Notes under the pieces: model-generated
Told to the model about the DNA's origin: nothing
The model's input: only the letters and a program-made list of their open reading frames with translations
Database searches by the model: none
Position numbers and translations under genes: made by a program
Source of the DNA: Pseudomonadales bacterium
Lineage (GTDB): Bacteria; Pseudomonadota; Gammaproteobacteria; Pseudomonadales; Azotimanducaceae
Length of the DNA stretch: 52,924 nt
Reading direction: 5' to 3'
Assembly (NCBI GenBank): GCA_028279305.1
Contig: JANQOA010000351.1
Span: 1 to 52,924 of the forward strand
Shown here: positions 16,179 through 24,229 of the stretch, one piece after another
Position numbering within the stretch: position 1 is the first letter of the stretch
Layout of the letters: every line of letters starts with the position of its first letter

Positions 16179-16248
16179 AGGTAACGACCTGGCTTTGGCG
16201 GTGGTTGAACGATGATGGCGGATAAAACATGGTGGACAAGACGGTAAG

Positions 16249-16944
16249 ATGACAGCGGTAGGAAACCACAAGAGTGTGCTGCTGGTGGAAGACAACCAGG
16301 ATCTGGCGGCGACCGTGGGTGAATATCTGGAGGCGGGCGGCTATATCCTGGATTATGCCGCGGACGGCCTCACCGCCATGCACCTGGCGGTCACGGAAAG
16401 CTACGATGCCATAGTGCTGGATCTAACCATTCCGGGTATCGACGGTATCGAGGTCTGCCGCCGGCTGCGCGAAGATGCCAATCTGGACACGCCGGTAGTG
16501 ATGTTAACCGCGCGGGATCAGCTGCAGGACAAAATTACCGGCTTTGACGTGGGTGCTGACGATTACCTGGTTAAGCCTTTTGATCTGGCGGAACTTGAAG
16601 CCCGCATTGAAGCGAACATCCGCCGTGCCAAGGGCCACGTAGCGCGGCTGGAAGTTGCTGATCTGAGCCTGGATCTGCAGACCATGGAAGTGGTACGCGC
16701 CGGGCAGTCCATCCACCTGTCTAAAACGCTGTTTGAAATCCTCAAGATTCTCATGCGCGAATCACCCAAGGTAGTCAGCCGCGAAGCCCTGGAGCGGGAA
16801 TTGTGGGGTGATGACTTTCCAGAAAGCGACCCGCTGCGCAGCCACCTCTACGTGCTGCGCAAACTCATCGACAAACCTTTTGACATCACGCTGCTGGAGA
16901 CCGCCGCGGGGCACGGTTACCGCATATATGACCCGGGGCAATGA
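16249..16944 (+). CDS. OmpR/PhoB-family response regulator, ColR-like
   Basis: A 231-residue two-domain regulator. Receiver: acidic pair E14/D15, phospho-acceptor D58 (IVLDLTIPG), T87 and K109 (DDYLVKPF). The C-terminal winged helix contains LEREL WGDDFPESDPLRSHLYVLR and LIDKPF, ending GHGYRIYD. The WGDD-x-PxSDxLRSH and IDKPFD phrases are close to Pseudomonas ColR as I remember it. It binds DNA when phosphorylated. The cognate kinase gene lies convergent, 6 bp away at 16951-18273, an unusual tail-to-tail layout. Autoregulation is suggested by the direct repeat 70 bp upstream. Confidence 0.93.
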   Translation: MTAVGNHKSVLLVEDNQDLAATVGEYLEAGGYILDYAADGLTAMHLAVTESYDAIVLDLTIPGIDGIEVCRRLREDANLDTPVVMLTARDQLQDKITGFDVGADDYLVKPFDLAELEARIEANIRRAKGHVARLEVADLSLDLQTMEVVRAGQSIHLSKTLFEILKILMRESPKVVSREALERELWGDDFPESDPLRSHLYVLRKLIDKPFDITLLETAAGHGYRIYDPGQ

Positions 16945-16950
16945 AGCCGC

Positions 16951-18273
16951 TCAGTCACTGGCGCGGTTGCTGAACACTACTCTGATAGAGGTGCCGACGC
17001 CGGGTTCGCTCTCCACCTGCAGCGACCAGCCGCAGCGTTCCACCAGCCGCCGGACGATAGCCAAACCCAGTCCGTAGCCGCCGTTGCTGACCGTGGGGTC
17101 GCCGCGGAAGAACGGCTGGAACATGCGCGCCTGGGTGTCAGCGTCCATGCCGACGCCGGTATCGCGGACCTCCAGGCTGCCGCTGGTGACATTCACCTCC
17201 ACCGTACCACCCTGGGTGAACTGCAGCGCATTGGAGACCAGATTGGTGGTGAGGATTTCGATGACTTTTGGATAGGTCACCGCATGGGCGGAGCCGGACG
17301 CAAGAGCGGAGCCGGGCTCTGCTGCGGCCGTATTCATGGTCAGCGTGTTGTTGCCCTGATCCGCCAGCGGTTGCAAAGCTTCTAGTTGGGCTTGCACCAG
17401 GGCAGCAATGTCGCAGTCTTCAGCCGGTTCGTTGAAGCTGTTTTCGCGCGCCAGCATCAGTAGTGTTTCAACCAGGGTCTCCATGCCGTTGGCCGAGCGG
17501 CGCATGCGCGTCAGCACTGCCTGATCCGCCGCGGACAGGGCGTGTTTGCGTTCCAGCAGATCCAGGGAGCCCTTAAACACCGCGATGGGGGTGCGCAACT
17601 CGTGGCTGGCATCCCGGGTGAAGAGACGCTCGCGCTCGACAAATTCGTCCAGCCGCTCGCCCAGGGATTCCACCGCGGCAATCATGGTGGACACTTCAGC
17701 GTCAGCCGGGTCGCGCAGCTTGTCCAGTTCAAACTTGGGCTGCACCTGGCTCTTCAGGTCAATTGAATCGATATACCGCGCCAGTTGCACAATGGGTGAC
17801 ACCGCCTGCTGGGACCAGCGGTAAGCCAGAAAAGACAGCCCATAGATGACCAGCAACACCAGCGACAGCGGAGCGATCCCGTACAGAAACGCCAGATCGG
17901 AGACTGCGTCACCGTCAAACAACAGATACAGGCGCTCATCACCTCTGTCCGAGATATGGAATATCGGGCTGCGGCCGTTGTAATCCACCCGCCCGTAGGT
18001 CTCCGACGTGCGCAGCAGGGATGGCGGCAGTCCGCTATGCGCCTGGCTGCGCAAGTAGCCGATCAGGTTGTCCGTGTTGGGTACCGGGTGGTTGGGGTCA
18101 GCAGCCTGCTGTTGCCAGAAGTGTTCCGCTTCGCGGTCCAGGGCGCTGCGCATCAGCAGGTCCTGCACCAGGGTGTTGGTGACGTAAATGCCGGAAACTG
18201 TGGCGATGCTGATCAGCAGAATCTGCAGGGTAAACAGACGAACCAGTTTGGCTCGAATGCTAACCTTGCGCAT
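16951..18273 (-). CDS. Membrane sensor histidine kinase
   Basis: A 440-residue inner-membrane HisKA kinase. Transmembrane segments lie at about 11-33 and 130-150, enclosing a periplasmic sensor of some 95 residues. A linker (153-210) follows without a clear HAMP signature. The phospho-accepting H224 is in FTRDASHELRTP. The N-box is ILTTNLVSNALQFT, the G1 box RDTGVGMD, and the G2 box GGYGLGLAIVRRL. The sensor has acidic residues (DREAEHF) near TM1 but no recognisable ligand fold. It overlaps the upstream DUF2878 gene by 14 bp and is convergent with its presumed partner regulator. The signal is unknown; ColS-like is plausible. Confidence 0.92.
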   Translation of the reverse strand: MRKVSIRAKLVRLFTLQILLISIATVSGIYVTNTLVQDLLMRSALDREAEHFWQQQAADPNHPVPNTDNLIGYLRSQAHSGLPPSLLRTSETYGRVDYNGRSPIFHISDRGDERLYLLFDGDAVSDLAFLYGIAPLSLVLLVIYGLSFLAYRWSQQAVSPIVQLARYIDSIDLKSQVQPKFELDKLRDPADAEVSTMIAAVESLGERLDEFVERERLFTRDASHELRTPIAVFKGSLDLLERKHALSAADQAVLTRMRRSANGMETLVETLLMLARENSFNEPAEDCDIAALVQAQLEALQPLADQGNNTLTMNTAAAEPGSALASGSAHAVTYPKVIEILTTNLVSNALQFTQGGTVEVNVTSGSLEVRDTGVGMDADTQARMFQPFFRGDPTVSNGGYGLGLAIVRRLVERCGWSLQVESEPGVGTSIRVVFSNRASD

Positions 18274-18739
18274 AAGGCAGGGTGGTCGGCTTGAAGGTCA
18301 CGTAAAAAAGCCCGGCCCAGAATAAGGAAATCAACACGATACCGTTTGGATTAATTATATCAACCGCGCCCAGCCGTTCGCCGGCGAAGTAGCACAGCGG
18401 TGCTGATACCGCGGCCATGATGGATGCCAGCATGGGCTTGTGTTTGAGGAACGACAAACTGTAGTTGACCGTCAGCGCCAGCCCCATCCACATCAGCAGA
18501 ATCCACAGCGGCGCCAGCAGGGTGCCGAAATCCAGGATGCCAAGCTGGATCCACAAGGTGTCCAGCACGGCGCCGACGGTTACCGCGCCGCCCAGCAGCA
18601 TCAGGTCGTTGCGCCAGTTTGGCTGAAAAGCGATAAAGCCCAACAGCATGGATAAGCCAAGTAAACCCCACCAGGTGCCGCCGAGTACGCAGGCAAACCA
18701 GGTGACCTGAAAGAAGATTGCATTGAGTATTTTTTGCAT
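18260..18739 (-). CDS. DUF2878 family membrane protein
   Basis: A 159-residue integral membrane protein with about five helices. FFQVTWFACVLGG at the start, WIQLGILDF in the middle and a C-terminal region with PNG are typical of DUF2878. Function is unknown. In other gammaproteobacteria the family occurs beside lipid-modification genes such as cyclopropane fatty acid synthase clusters (from memory). Here it is the first gene of a unit with the histidine kinase (14-bp overlap), and a TTTCAC direct repeat lies 24 bp upstream, so it is probably under the same two-component control. Confidence 0.82.
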   Translation of the reverse strand: MQKILNAIFFQVTWFACVLGGTWWGLLGLSMLLGFIAFQPNWRNDLMLLGGAVTVGAVLDTLWIQLGILDFGTLLAPLWILLMWMGLALTVNYSLSFLKHKPMLASIMAAVSAPLCYFAGERLGAVDIINPNGIVLISLFWAGLFYVTFKPTTLPYAQG

Positions 18740-18762
18740 GCGCGCAGTGTCCGCTGCGGGGG

Positions 18763-18779
18763 GTGAAATGCTTGTGAAA
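18763..18779 (-). promoter_or_regulatory. Direct repeat TTTCAC-N5-TTTCAC on the minus strand
   Basis: On the plus strand GTGAAA occurs at 18763 and 18774, spaced 11 bp. Read on the minus strand this is TTTCACAAGCATTTCACC, 24 bp before the DUF2878-kinase unit. It matches the half-site and period found before the response-regulator gene. Confidence 0.5.
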
Positions 18780-18795
18780 AGAAGGGTTTGGCCCT

Positions 18796-18813
18796 TTTCA
18801 CCATGGATTCACA
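18796..18813 (+). promoter_or_regulatory. Direct repeat TTTCAC-N5-ATTCACA upstream of DUF6134 gene
   Basis: TTTCAC at 18796 and ATTCAC at 18807 are 11 bp apart on the plus strand, ending 67 bp before the DUF6134 ATG, nearly the same distance as at the response-regulator gene (70 bp). Together with 18763-18779 it forms an inverted pair, GTGAAAAG ... CTTTTCAC, in the divergent intergenic region. Confidence 0.45.
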
Positions 18814-18880
18814 GGGGCATGGCTAGCCTGCACGGGAAGTTGGTTACAGCCTGTTGCAGCAGGCTGAAGTAGAGGTTTAT

Positions 18881-19576
18881 ATGCGTGACCGGTTACCCTT
18901 AACAGCAGTGGTGCTGCTGAGCTTGAGCCTGTCAGCGGCGCCGGCCCGGGCCGAGGTACAGGTATGGGACTTTTCCGTCTGGGTTGATGAACGCCAGTTG
19001 GGTTCACACCGGTTCGAAATAGCACCTGCCGGCGCGGCGGATCATGCGGGCAATGTTTACACCCTGGCCAGCCGGGCGGATCTCGAAGCCAGGTTCCTGT
19101 TTATTAAAGCCTTTGAATACCGCCACCGCTCTGATGAGCGGTATGAAAACGGTTGCCTGCGCGAATTGCATTCCAGTACGGTCACCGGCGGCGGGCGGTA
19201 TGCGGTGAAAGCCAATCCGGAGCAGGACCGGCTGGCCATAGCCAGCGATCAGGACGGTCTGCAGGCACAGCAGCGGGTGGCAGGTTGTTTGATGAGTTTT
19301 GCCTACTGGGATAAACGCATGCTGCAGCAGTCGCGGCTGATCAACTCCCAGACCGGACGGGTTGTGCCGGTCAGCATTGCCGCGCAGCCCGGCGGTGACT
19401 TTGCCGGCGCACCGGCCAACGCATTTGAAATCACCAGCGGGGAGGGCGCTGCAGCCGCGGACAACCTGCAGATCCGGGTCTGGTACCACCGCGATACCGG
19501 CCGCTGGATCGGGCTCGAATCGGAGTTGGACAACGGTAAAGTGCTGCGCTACGTGCTGCAGAGTGCTGATGTATAG
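18881..19576 (+). CDS. DUF6134 family exported protein
   Basis: A 231-residue protein starting at ATG 18881 (AGAGG at 18871-18875 as ribosome binding site), with a signal peptide ending at SAAPARA. The frame extends nine codons further upstream, but without a Shine-Dalgarno sequence. The mature part (VWDFSVWVDERQLGSHRFEI, then FKAFEYRHRSDERYENGCLRELHSST-like strands) is predominantly beta and matches the DUF6134 type. Two Cys residues could form a disulfide. Periplasmic; function unknown. The lipocalin gene starts 29 bp after its stop, so the two are probably one unit. Confidence 0.78.
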   Translation: MRDRLPLTAVVLLSLSLSAAPARAEVQVWDFSVWVDERQLGSHRFEIAPAGAADHAGNVYTLASRADLEARFLFIKAFEYRHRSDERYENGCLRELHSSTVTGGGRYAVKANPEQDRLAIASDQDGLQAQQRVAGCLMSFAYWDKRMLQQSRLINSQTGRVVPVSIAAQPGGDFAGAPANAFEITSGEGAAAADNLQIRVWYHRDTGRWIGLESELDNGKVLRYVLQSADV

Positions 19577-19604
19577 CGCCGCCGGGTCGCCGCTCAAGGG
19601 TTTG

Positions 19605-20159
19605 ATGCATTATGGATTTGTTGATACATGGGTTTTTAAGGGTTTGCTGCTGATGCTGGCCTTGTTTGCCGGCAGCGCCCGGGCTGAACCGCTGCCTTTG
19701 AGTGACAACCTGGATCTGCCGCGTTTCATGGGCCGCTGGTACGTTATCGCGAATATCCCAACGCCGTTCGAGAAGAACGCATACGCTGCGGTGGAAGAAT
19801 ACGAGCAGGTCAGCGAACGGAAAATTGCCACGCGTTTTTCCTACCGCAAGGGGAGCCTCGACGGTTCGCTGCAGGAGATGCGCCCCACCGCCTTTGTCAG
19901 CGCTGACAATCAGGCGGTGTGGAAAATGCAGTTTATTTGGCCGTTCAAGTCTGATTACCGGGTCATGTATGTGGATGACAACCACAGCGTGGCCATTGTC
20001 GGACGGGAGAAACGCGACTATGTGTGGCTGATGGCGCGCACCCCGCAAATGGACCCGCAAGTTTATCAGCAGTGTGTCGCACGCATTGCCGCTGCCGGCT
20101 ACGACCTCAAGCGCTTGCGGCGTGTACCGCAACCCGGGGAGGTTGCGCAGCAACCCTGA
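19605..20159 (+). CDS. Exported bacterial lipocalin (Blc-like)
   Basis: A 184-residue lipocalin. I start at ATG 19605, preceded by AAGGG at 19597-19601. An ATG at 19569, overlapping the previous stop, is the alternative. A signal peptide ends at AGSARA without a lipobox cysteine, so unlike E. coli Blc it should be soluble in the periplasm. Lipocalin motif 1 is LPRFMGRWYVIANIPTPFEK, motif 2 YRVMYVDDNHSVAIVG, and motif 3 DYVWLMARTPQMD. Family members bind lysophospholipids or fatty acids. Context with DUF6134 and a TTTCAC repeat upstream suggests an envelope-lipid response, which is inference. Confidence 0.88.
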   Translation: MHYGFVDTWVFKGLLLMLALFAGSARAEPLPLSDNLDLPRFMGRWYVIANIPTPFEKNAYAAVEEYEQVSERKIATRFSYRKGSLDGSLQEMRPTAFVSADNQAVWKMQFIWPFKSDYRVMYVDDNHSVAIVGREKRDYVWLMARTPQMDPQVYQQCVARIAAAGYDLKRLRRVPQPGEVAQQP

Positions 20160-20227
20160 ATAGCTGTCACATTTCACCCTGCTCAGGCGTCCAGTAAAGT
20201 AAGCGGACCTGAATAGCGGGGTTATTG

Positions 20228-20884
20228 ATGGCTCGGGAAAAAGCAAGCAGCACGCTGCAAACGCGTGTATGGGTAGCCGCAACCTGGCTGCTTTGCGTGC
20301 TGGCGGCGGCACTGGCCGCCAGCGGCGGCTGGCTGTCTGTTGAGCACCCGCTGGACCCGCGCACCGCGCGCCTGGCGGAACCCCGGCCCGTCAATAACTT
20401 CAGCCTGCAGCGGGCCGGCGGCGGCAGCTTCACCCGGACGGACCTGCTGGGGCACTACACCCTGATTTACTCGGGGTATACGCGGTGCCCGGATCTGTGC
20501 CCCACCACCCTGGCGCTGTTGAGCCGCATTTACCGGCGGCAGCGGCAGGCGCTGCCGTTGCGGGTGGTGTTTGTCAGCATTGATCCCGGCCACGACCGGC
20601 CGCCGCTGATTCAGCGGTACGTTGATCACTTTGCGGCTGACATCACCGGTGTGACGGGTTCCGAAGCGAACCTGCAGAGCGCATTGGCGGAGTTCGGTTT
20701 CCGCAGCGCCGGCGCGGCGACCGTAAGCCAGGGTCTTCCCGGGCATTCGGGCAGCGTGGCGCTGACCGGGCCGGCGGGCAGACTATTGGCGATGTTCCGC
20801 TACCCCCAGGACCCGGCGCTGATTTCCGCAGTACTTGCGGATCTGACTGACGCCGGCGCAAAACCTTTACCTTCACCCTCTTAG
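20228..20884 (+). CDS. SCO1/SenC-family copper-binding thioredoxin-fold protein
   Basis: A 218-residue membrane-anchored periplasmic protein. An N-terminal helix (about 14-34) is followed by the SCO domain with the copper-binding CPDLCP motif in YSGYTRCPDLCPTTLALL and the conserved distal His in GLPGHSGSVALTGPAG. It delivers copper to the CuA site of cytochrome c oxidase or acts as a thiol reductant. ATG 20228 is chosen over the adjacent TTG 20225. No oxidase gene is nearby. It is followed 11 bp later by an AhpD-like gene. Confidence 0.9.
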   Translation: MAREKASSTLQTRVWVAATWLLCVLAAALAASGGWLSVEHPLDPRTARLAEPRPVNNFSLQRAGGGSFTRTDLLGHYTLIYSGYTRCPDLCPTTLALLSRIYRRQRQALPLRVVFVSIDPGHDRPPLIQRYVDHFAADITGVTGSEANLQSALAEFGFRSAGAATVSQGLPGHSGSVALTGPAGRLLAMFRYPQDPALISAVLADLTDAGAKPLPSPS

Positions 20885-20895
20885 GAGCAGCCGCC

Positions 20896-21444
20896 ATGGC
20901 CAGTTTACTCAGCCCTCTGTTGAACCAGTTTGCACGCCGTTACGACTACGATGTGAGCTATATGCACACCATGGAACGGGACAACCCCGGCACCCTGTGG
21001 CGTTACATGCTGATGGTGCCGTTTTCCCAGCACCGTACGGCGGTGCCCGTTGAGCATTACTTCACCGCCAAATTGCTGTCCACCCAGGCCCAGGATTGCG
21101 GCCCCTGCCTGAGCCTGGTGGTGCAGATGGCGCGCCAGGCGGATGTTGATGCCGCCTTGCTGCTGGCGCTGCTGCGGGACGACCGGGGCAGTTTCAGCAG
21201 TGACACCGCCCTGGTGGTGGATTTTACCCGCGCCGTGCTGGCGGCAGTGCCGGCGGCGGAGGAACTGCGGCAGGCGGTGGTGTCCCGCTGGGGTGCCGGG
21301 GCTGCGGGAGATCTGGCGCTGGCCATCGCTTTCGGCGGTTTTTACCCCACCCTGAAGCGCGGCCTCGGCCGCGCGGCAAGCTGTGAACCGCTGATGGCCG
21401 GTTTGCAGGCGGAGTTGTCCAGCCTGCAGGCGGCACGGGGATAA
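20896..21444 (+). CDS. AhpD/carboxymuconolactone decarboxylase-like protein
   Basis: A 182-residue helical protein. The CxxC motif CGPC in LLSTQAQDCGPCLSLVVQMA resembles the peroxidatic/reductive pair of AhpD-like proteins, preceded by the expected helix. There is a good ribosome binding site, AGGAG at 20884-20888, before ATG 20896. It probably has thiol-dependent peroxidase or reductase activity. Family assignment rests on the CxxC helix only. It is located between the SCO gene and a small membrane protein, all on the plus strand. Confidence 0.65.
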   Translation: MASLLSPLLNQFARRYDYDVSYMHTMERDNPGTLWRYMLMVPFSQHRTAVPVEHYFTAKLLSTQAQDCGPCLSLVVQMARQADVDAALLLALLRDDRGSFSSDTALVVDFTRAVLAAVPAAEELRQAVVSRWGAGAAGDLALAIAFGGFYPTLKRGLGRAASCEPLMAGLQAELSSLQAARG

Positions 21445-21520
21445 ACCGCGCGGAGCAACAAAGAGGCGGCATGCGCCGAAACGGCAAAGGCCAGGCCGCG
21501 GAAACATAGAGGAGACTGTA

Positions 21521-21949
21521 ATGGCAAAAACGGAGTACGTAATCGCCGGGCTGTTAGGCCTGTTTTTCACCGCCAACGGTGTGTTTATGCTGATCGCCCC
21601 CCAGGACTGGTACTGGGCGGTGGACGGAGTGGCGGACAGCGGTCCGTTTAATCAGCACTTCATCCGCGATATCGGGTTTATCTATTTCCTCAGCGGCGGC
21701 GCCATGGCGGCGGGCCTGGTGCGGCCGGCGCAACGTCTGGGTATGTGGCTGATGGTAACGGGCTGGCAGGTGCTGCATGCGCTGTTTCACGTCTGGGAGG
21801 TGATTGTGGGCATCTGCGGGCCGGAAGCTTTGTGGCGCGATTTCCTCGGCGTCAGCCTGCCGGCGTTGCTGCTGATCTGGTTGCTACTGCGGCTGCGCCG
21901 CGCCGATGAGCCCGGTCACTCCGGGGCAGTGGTTGAGGACCGCGGCTAA
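21521..21949 (+). CDS. Four-helix small membrane protein
   Basis: A 142-residue protein with helices around 6-26, 50-67, 72-95 and 108-125; family not recognised with certainty. RDIGFIYFLSGGAMAAGL and the conserved-looking HALFHVWEV are similar to DoxX-like/DUF4345-type four-helix proteins. AGAGGAG lies 6-12 bases before the ATG. The last four bases overlap the stop of the convergent zinc-ribbon gene. It may share the transcript of the SCO and AhpD-like genes. Confidence 0.75.
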   Translation: MAKTEYVIAGLLGLFFTANGVFMLIAPQDWYWAVDGVADSGPFNQHFIRDIGFIYFLSGGAMAAGLVRPAQRLGMWLMVTGWQVLHALFHVWEVIVGICGPEALWRDFLGVSLPALLLIWLLLRLRRADEPGHSGAVVEDRG

Positions 21950-22170
21950 CTGGGTTTGGGCAGCACAAAGTTGGGTGTAACGGGCTGGCTGAAACTGTGT
22001 TTGGAAATCGTGTTGTAGACGTGGCCGCAGTCGGTGCAGTGGATGATGTAAAACCACGGCTGTTTCGCCCGCGAGCGCTCCTTGCTGGGTGTACTGACAA
22101 TTTTATCCACACCCTGGGCCTGGCACGACGGGCATTTTGGGGCGGCGATCTGCCGCGTCGGCTCACTCAT
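21946..22170 (-). CDS. Small zinc-ribbon protein
   Basis: A 74-residue protein with two CxxC knuckles (CPSC at residues 13-16 and CTDC around 45-48, the latter in IIHCTDCGHVYN), the arrangement of a rubredoxin-like or transcription-factor-type zinc ribbon. No membrane segment or signal. Function is unknown; similar small zinc-ribbon proteins are common in gammaproteobacteria. It lies downstream of cysE on the same strand with 51 bp between cysE stop and its start. Confidence 0.75.
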   Translation of the reverse strand: MSEPTRQIAAPKCPSCQAQGVDKIVSTPSKERSRAKQPWFYIIHCTDCGHVYNTISKHSFSQPVTPNFVLPKPS

Positions 22171-22221
22171 AGAAAGTAGGTATTCCTGGTTCCGGGCGGT
22201 GCGCTCTGCAAGGCCCGGAGT

Positions 22222-23082
22222 TTAAAGAATATTGTGGTCCATGTCGTGGGCGGGGATGTGGTTGTGCACATGTCCGACAATTTTTGCCGGCACGCCGGCC
22301 ACCGTGACGTGGGCCGGCACGTCGCTGAGGACCACGCTGCCGGCTCCCACCTTGGCGTTATTTCCCACTTCGATATTGCCGATGATTTTACAGCCTGCCG
22401 CCAGCAACACCCCCTGGCGGATCTTCGGGTGGCGGTCGCCGCTGGTTTTGCCGCTGCCGCCCAGGGTGACGGAGTGCAGGATCGATACGTCGTCTTCCAC
22501 CACCGCCGTCTCGCCAATGACTATGCCGGTGGCGTGATCCAGCATGATGCCTGAGCCGACCCGGGCGGCGGGATGGATATCCACCCCCAGGGTCACGGAA
22601 ATCTGATTCTGAAAGAACTGCGCCAGGGTGCGGCGTCCTTCGTTCCACAGCCAGTGGGCTACCCGGTGCGCCTGCAGCGCGTGGAACCCCTTAAAGAACA
22701 GGAACGGCGAAGACAGGTCTTCACAAGCCGGGTCACGGGTGTAAGTCGCCAGGATATCGATTTCGGCGGCAGACAGCAGGGTATTGTCCGCTGCCATGGC
22801 CTCGTCGATCACATCCCTGATCAGCATGGTGGGCAGCATGGGATTGTCAAGCTTACTGGCCAGGCGGAAGCTTAACGCGTTGCCGAACGTGGCGTGGTTG
22901 AGAATGGTGGCGTGAAAGTAGCTGCCTAAAATGGGTTCCTCTTGCGCCTTTTTCTCCGCTTCAGCGCGCATCAGCGGCCACAGGTCTCCCGGCCCGCTGA
23001 CTTCCGCCAACGGGCTGTCAGCTTTGGCGAGAACCTGGGTGAAACGTTTCTCCAACAGGGCGGAGTTGTTCATACTGCTCAT
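22222..23082 (-). CDS. cysE: Serine O-acetyltransferase
   Basis: Acetylates L-serine with acetyl-CoA, the first step of cysteine synthesis; cytosolic. The N-terminal helical domain contains RAEAEKKAQEEPILGSYFHA. The left-handed beta-helix has hexapeptide repeats, with the active-site His in MLDHATGIVIGETAVV and in LHSVTLGGSGK. The C-terminus (GVPAKIVG then a tail ending HNIL) fits the CysE feedback-binding end. I start at ATG 23082, preceded by GGGAG at 23089-23093 in mRNA sense; ATG 23094 and 23073 are alternatives. It is divergent from nadK, with 177 bp between. Confidence 0.93.
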   Translation of the reverse strand: MSSMNNSALLEKRFTQVLAKADSPLAEVSGPGDLWPLMRAEAEKKAQEEPILGSYFHATILNHATFGNALSFRLASKLDNPMLPTMLIRDVIDEAMAADNTLLSAAEIDILATYTRDPACEDLSSPFLFFKGFHALQAHRVAHWLWNEGRRTLAQFFQNQISVTLGVDIHPAARVGSGIMLDHATGIVIGETAVVEDDVSILHSVTLGGSGKTSGDRHPKIRQGVLLAAGCKIIGNIEVGNNAKVGAGSVVLSDVPAHVTVAGVPAKIVGHVHNHIPAHDMDHNIL

Positions 23083-23259
23083 GACATCTCCCATGGGTGG
23101 CGGGGCAGTGCGGCAAGACTATGCATCTGCCGCAGATTTGCAACTACAAAATTGCACTGACCATATAGCGTTACGCAATGTTCCGTCTTTATACCGCTGC
23201 GGCCGCGGGGTTTTCAATGCATTGTTACCGGGCGTCAGCCTGTGTAGTCTGTGCCGGCT

Positions 23260-24174
23260 ATGAATAAAGCAGGCGGAAAATCTTTTGCCACGGTGGCGGT
23301 GGTCGCCCGGCGTGAGCGCGAGGATGTGGTGGAAACCGTGCTGGCGGTGGAAAGCATCCTGCACGGGCTGGGGGTAGAGGTGCTCATCGAAGACGCCACA
23401 GCGGGATTTCTGGCTGACAACGGCCACAAGCGGCAGATTCTGCCGCGCCTGGAACTGGCCGCAGCCAGCGACCTTGTTGTTGTGGTGGGCGGCGACGGCA
23501 GCCTGCTCGGGGTGGCGCGGGAAATTGCCCACAAACGTGTGCCGGTGGTGGGGGTAAACAGGGGCGGCCTGGGATTCCTCGCCGGGGTTTCACCGGATCA
23601 GTTGGAAAGCCAGCTCACGGCCATTCTGGATGGCGGTTACGGTTCGGAGGATCACTTCCTGCTGGCTGCCAGGGTCATGCGTGAAGGTGAGGAAGTGGCA
23701 ATCTCCACCGCCCTGAATGATGTGGTGGTGCACCCGGGCAGCATGGCGCATATGATGGAATTTGCGATGTGGGTAGATGGCCGGTACGTCTACGATCAGC
23801 GTTCTGACGGCGTTATTGTGGCGAGCCCCACCGGCTCCACCGCGTACTCCCTGTCCGCCGGCGGGCCGATCATGCATCCGTCGCTGGACGCGATAGTGAT
23901 TGTACCCATGTTTCCGCATACCCTGACCTCCAGGCCGCTGGTGGTGCGCGGAGATGCCAACATCCGCATAAAGGTGTTGAAAGCGCGCAAAACCGCGGCC
24001 AGGGTAAGCTGGGATTCCCAGGTCAGTCAGGAACTGGAAGTTTCCGACGAAGTGCATATCAGCAAGTTTTCCACCCCGCTGAAACTTTTATACCCCACCG
24101 GTTATGATTTTTTTGAATCCTGCCGCAGCAAGTTGGATTGGGCCAGCCGCCTGGGTAATCCTTCCGAGTCGTGA
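23260..24174 (+). CDS. nadK: NAD kinase
   Basis: Phosphorylates NAD to NADP with ATP; essential cytosolic enzyme. A 304-residue protein with the GGDGS nucleotide motif at 77-81, ALNDVVVHPG for NAD binding (Asp in place of the usual Glu is a common variant), and VASPTGSTAYSLSAGGP. I take ATG 23260; a GTG three codons earlier is an alternative. The gene is monocistronic. The divergent gap to cysE carries an inverted repeat TGCAA-N8-TTGCA (23139-23156). Confidence 0.95.
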   Translation: MNKAGGKSFATVAVVARREREDVVETVLAVESILHGLGVEVLIEDATAGFLADNGHKRQILPRLELAAASDLVVVVGGDGSLLGVAREIAHKRVPVVGVNRGGLGFLAGVSPDQLESQLTAILDGGYGSEDHFLLAARVMREGEEVAISTALNDVVVHPGSMAHMMEFAMWVDGRYVYDQRSDGVIVASPTGSTAYSLSAGGPIMHPSLDAIVIVPMFPHTLTSRPLVVRGDANIRIKVLKARKTAARVSWDSQVSQELEVSDEVHISKFSTPLKLLYPTGYDFFESCRSKLDWASRLGNPSES

Positions 24175-24229
24175 CAGCGGGTCAAGTGCGCAGCGGCACC
24201 CGGGCGCAAAGCAGGTACACAGAACCGGG

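Noticed and set aside
20161-20178. A fourth TTTCAC repeat upstream of the SCO gene
   Set aside because: TGTCAC and TTTCAC are present but only 7 bp apart, so the 11-bp direct-repeat rule is not met.
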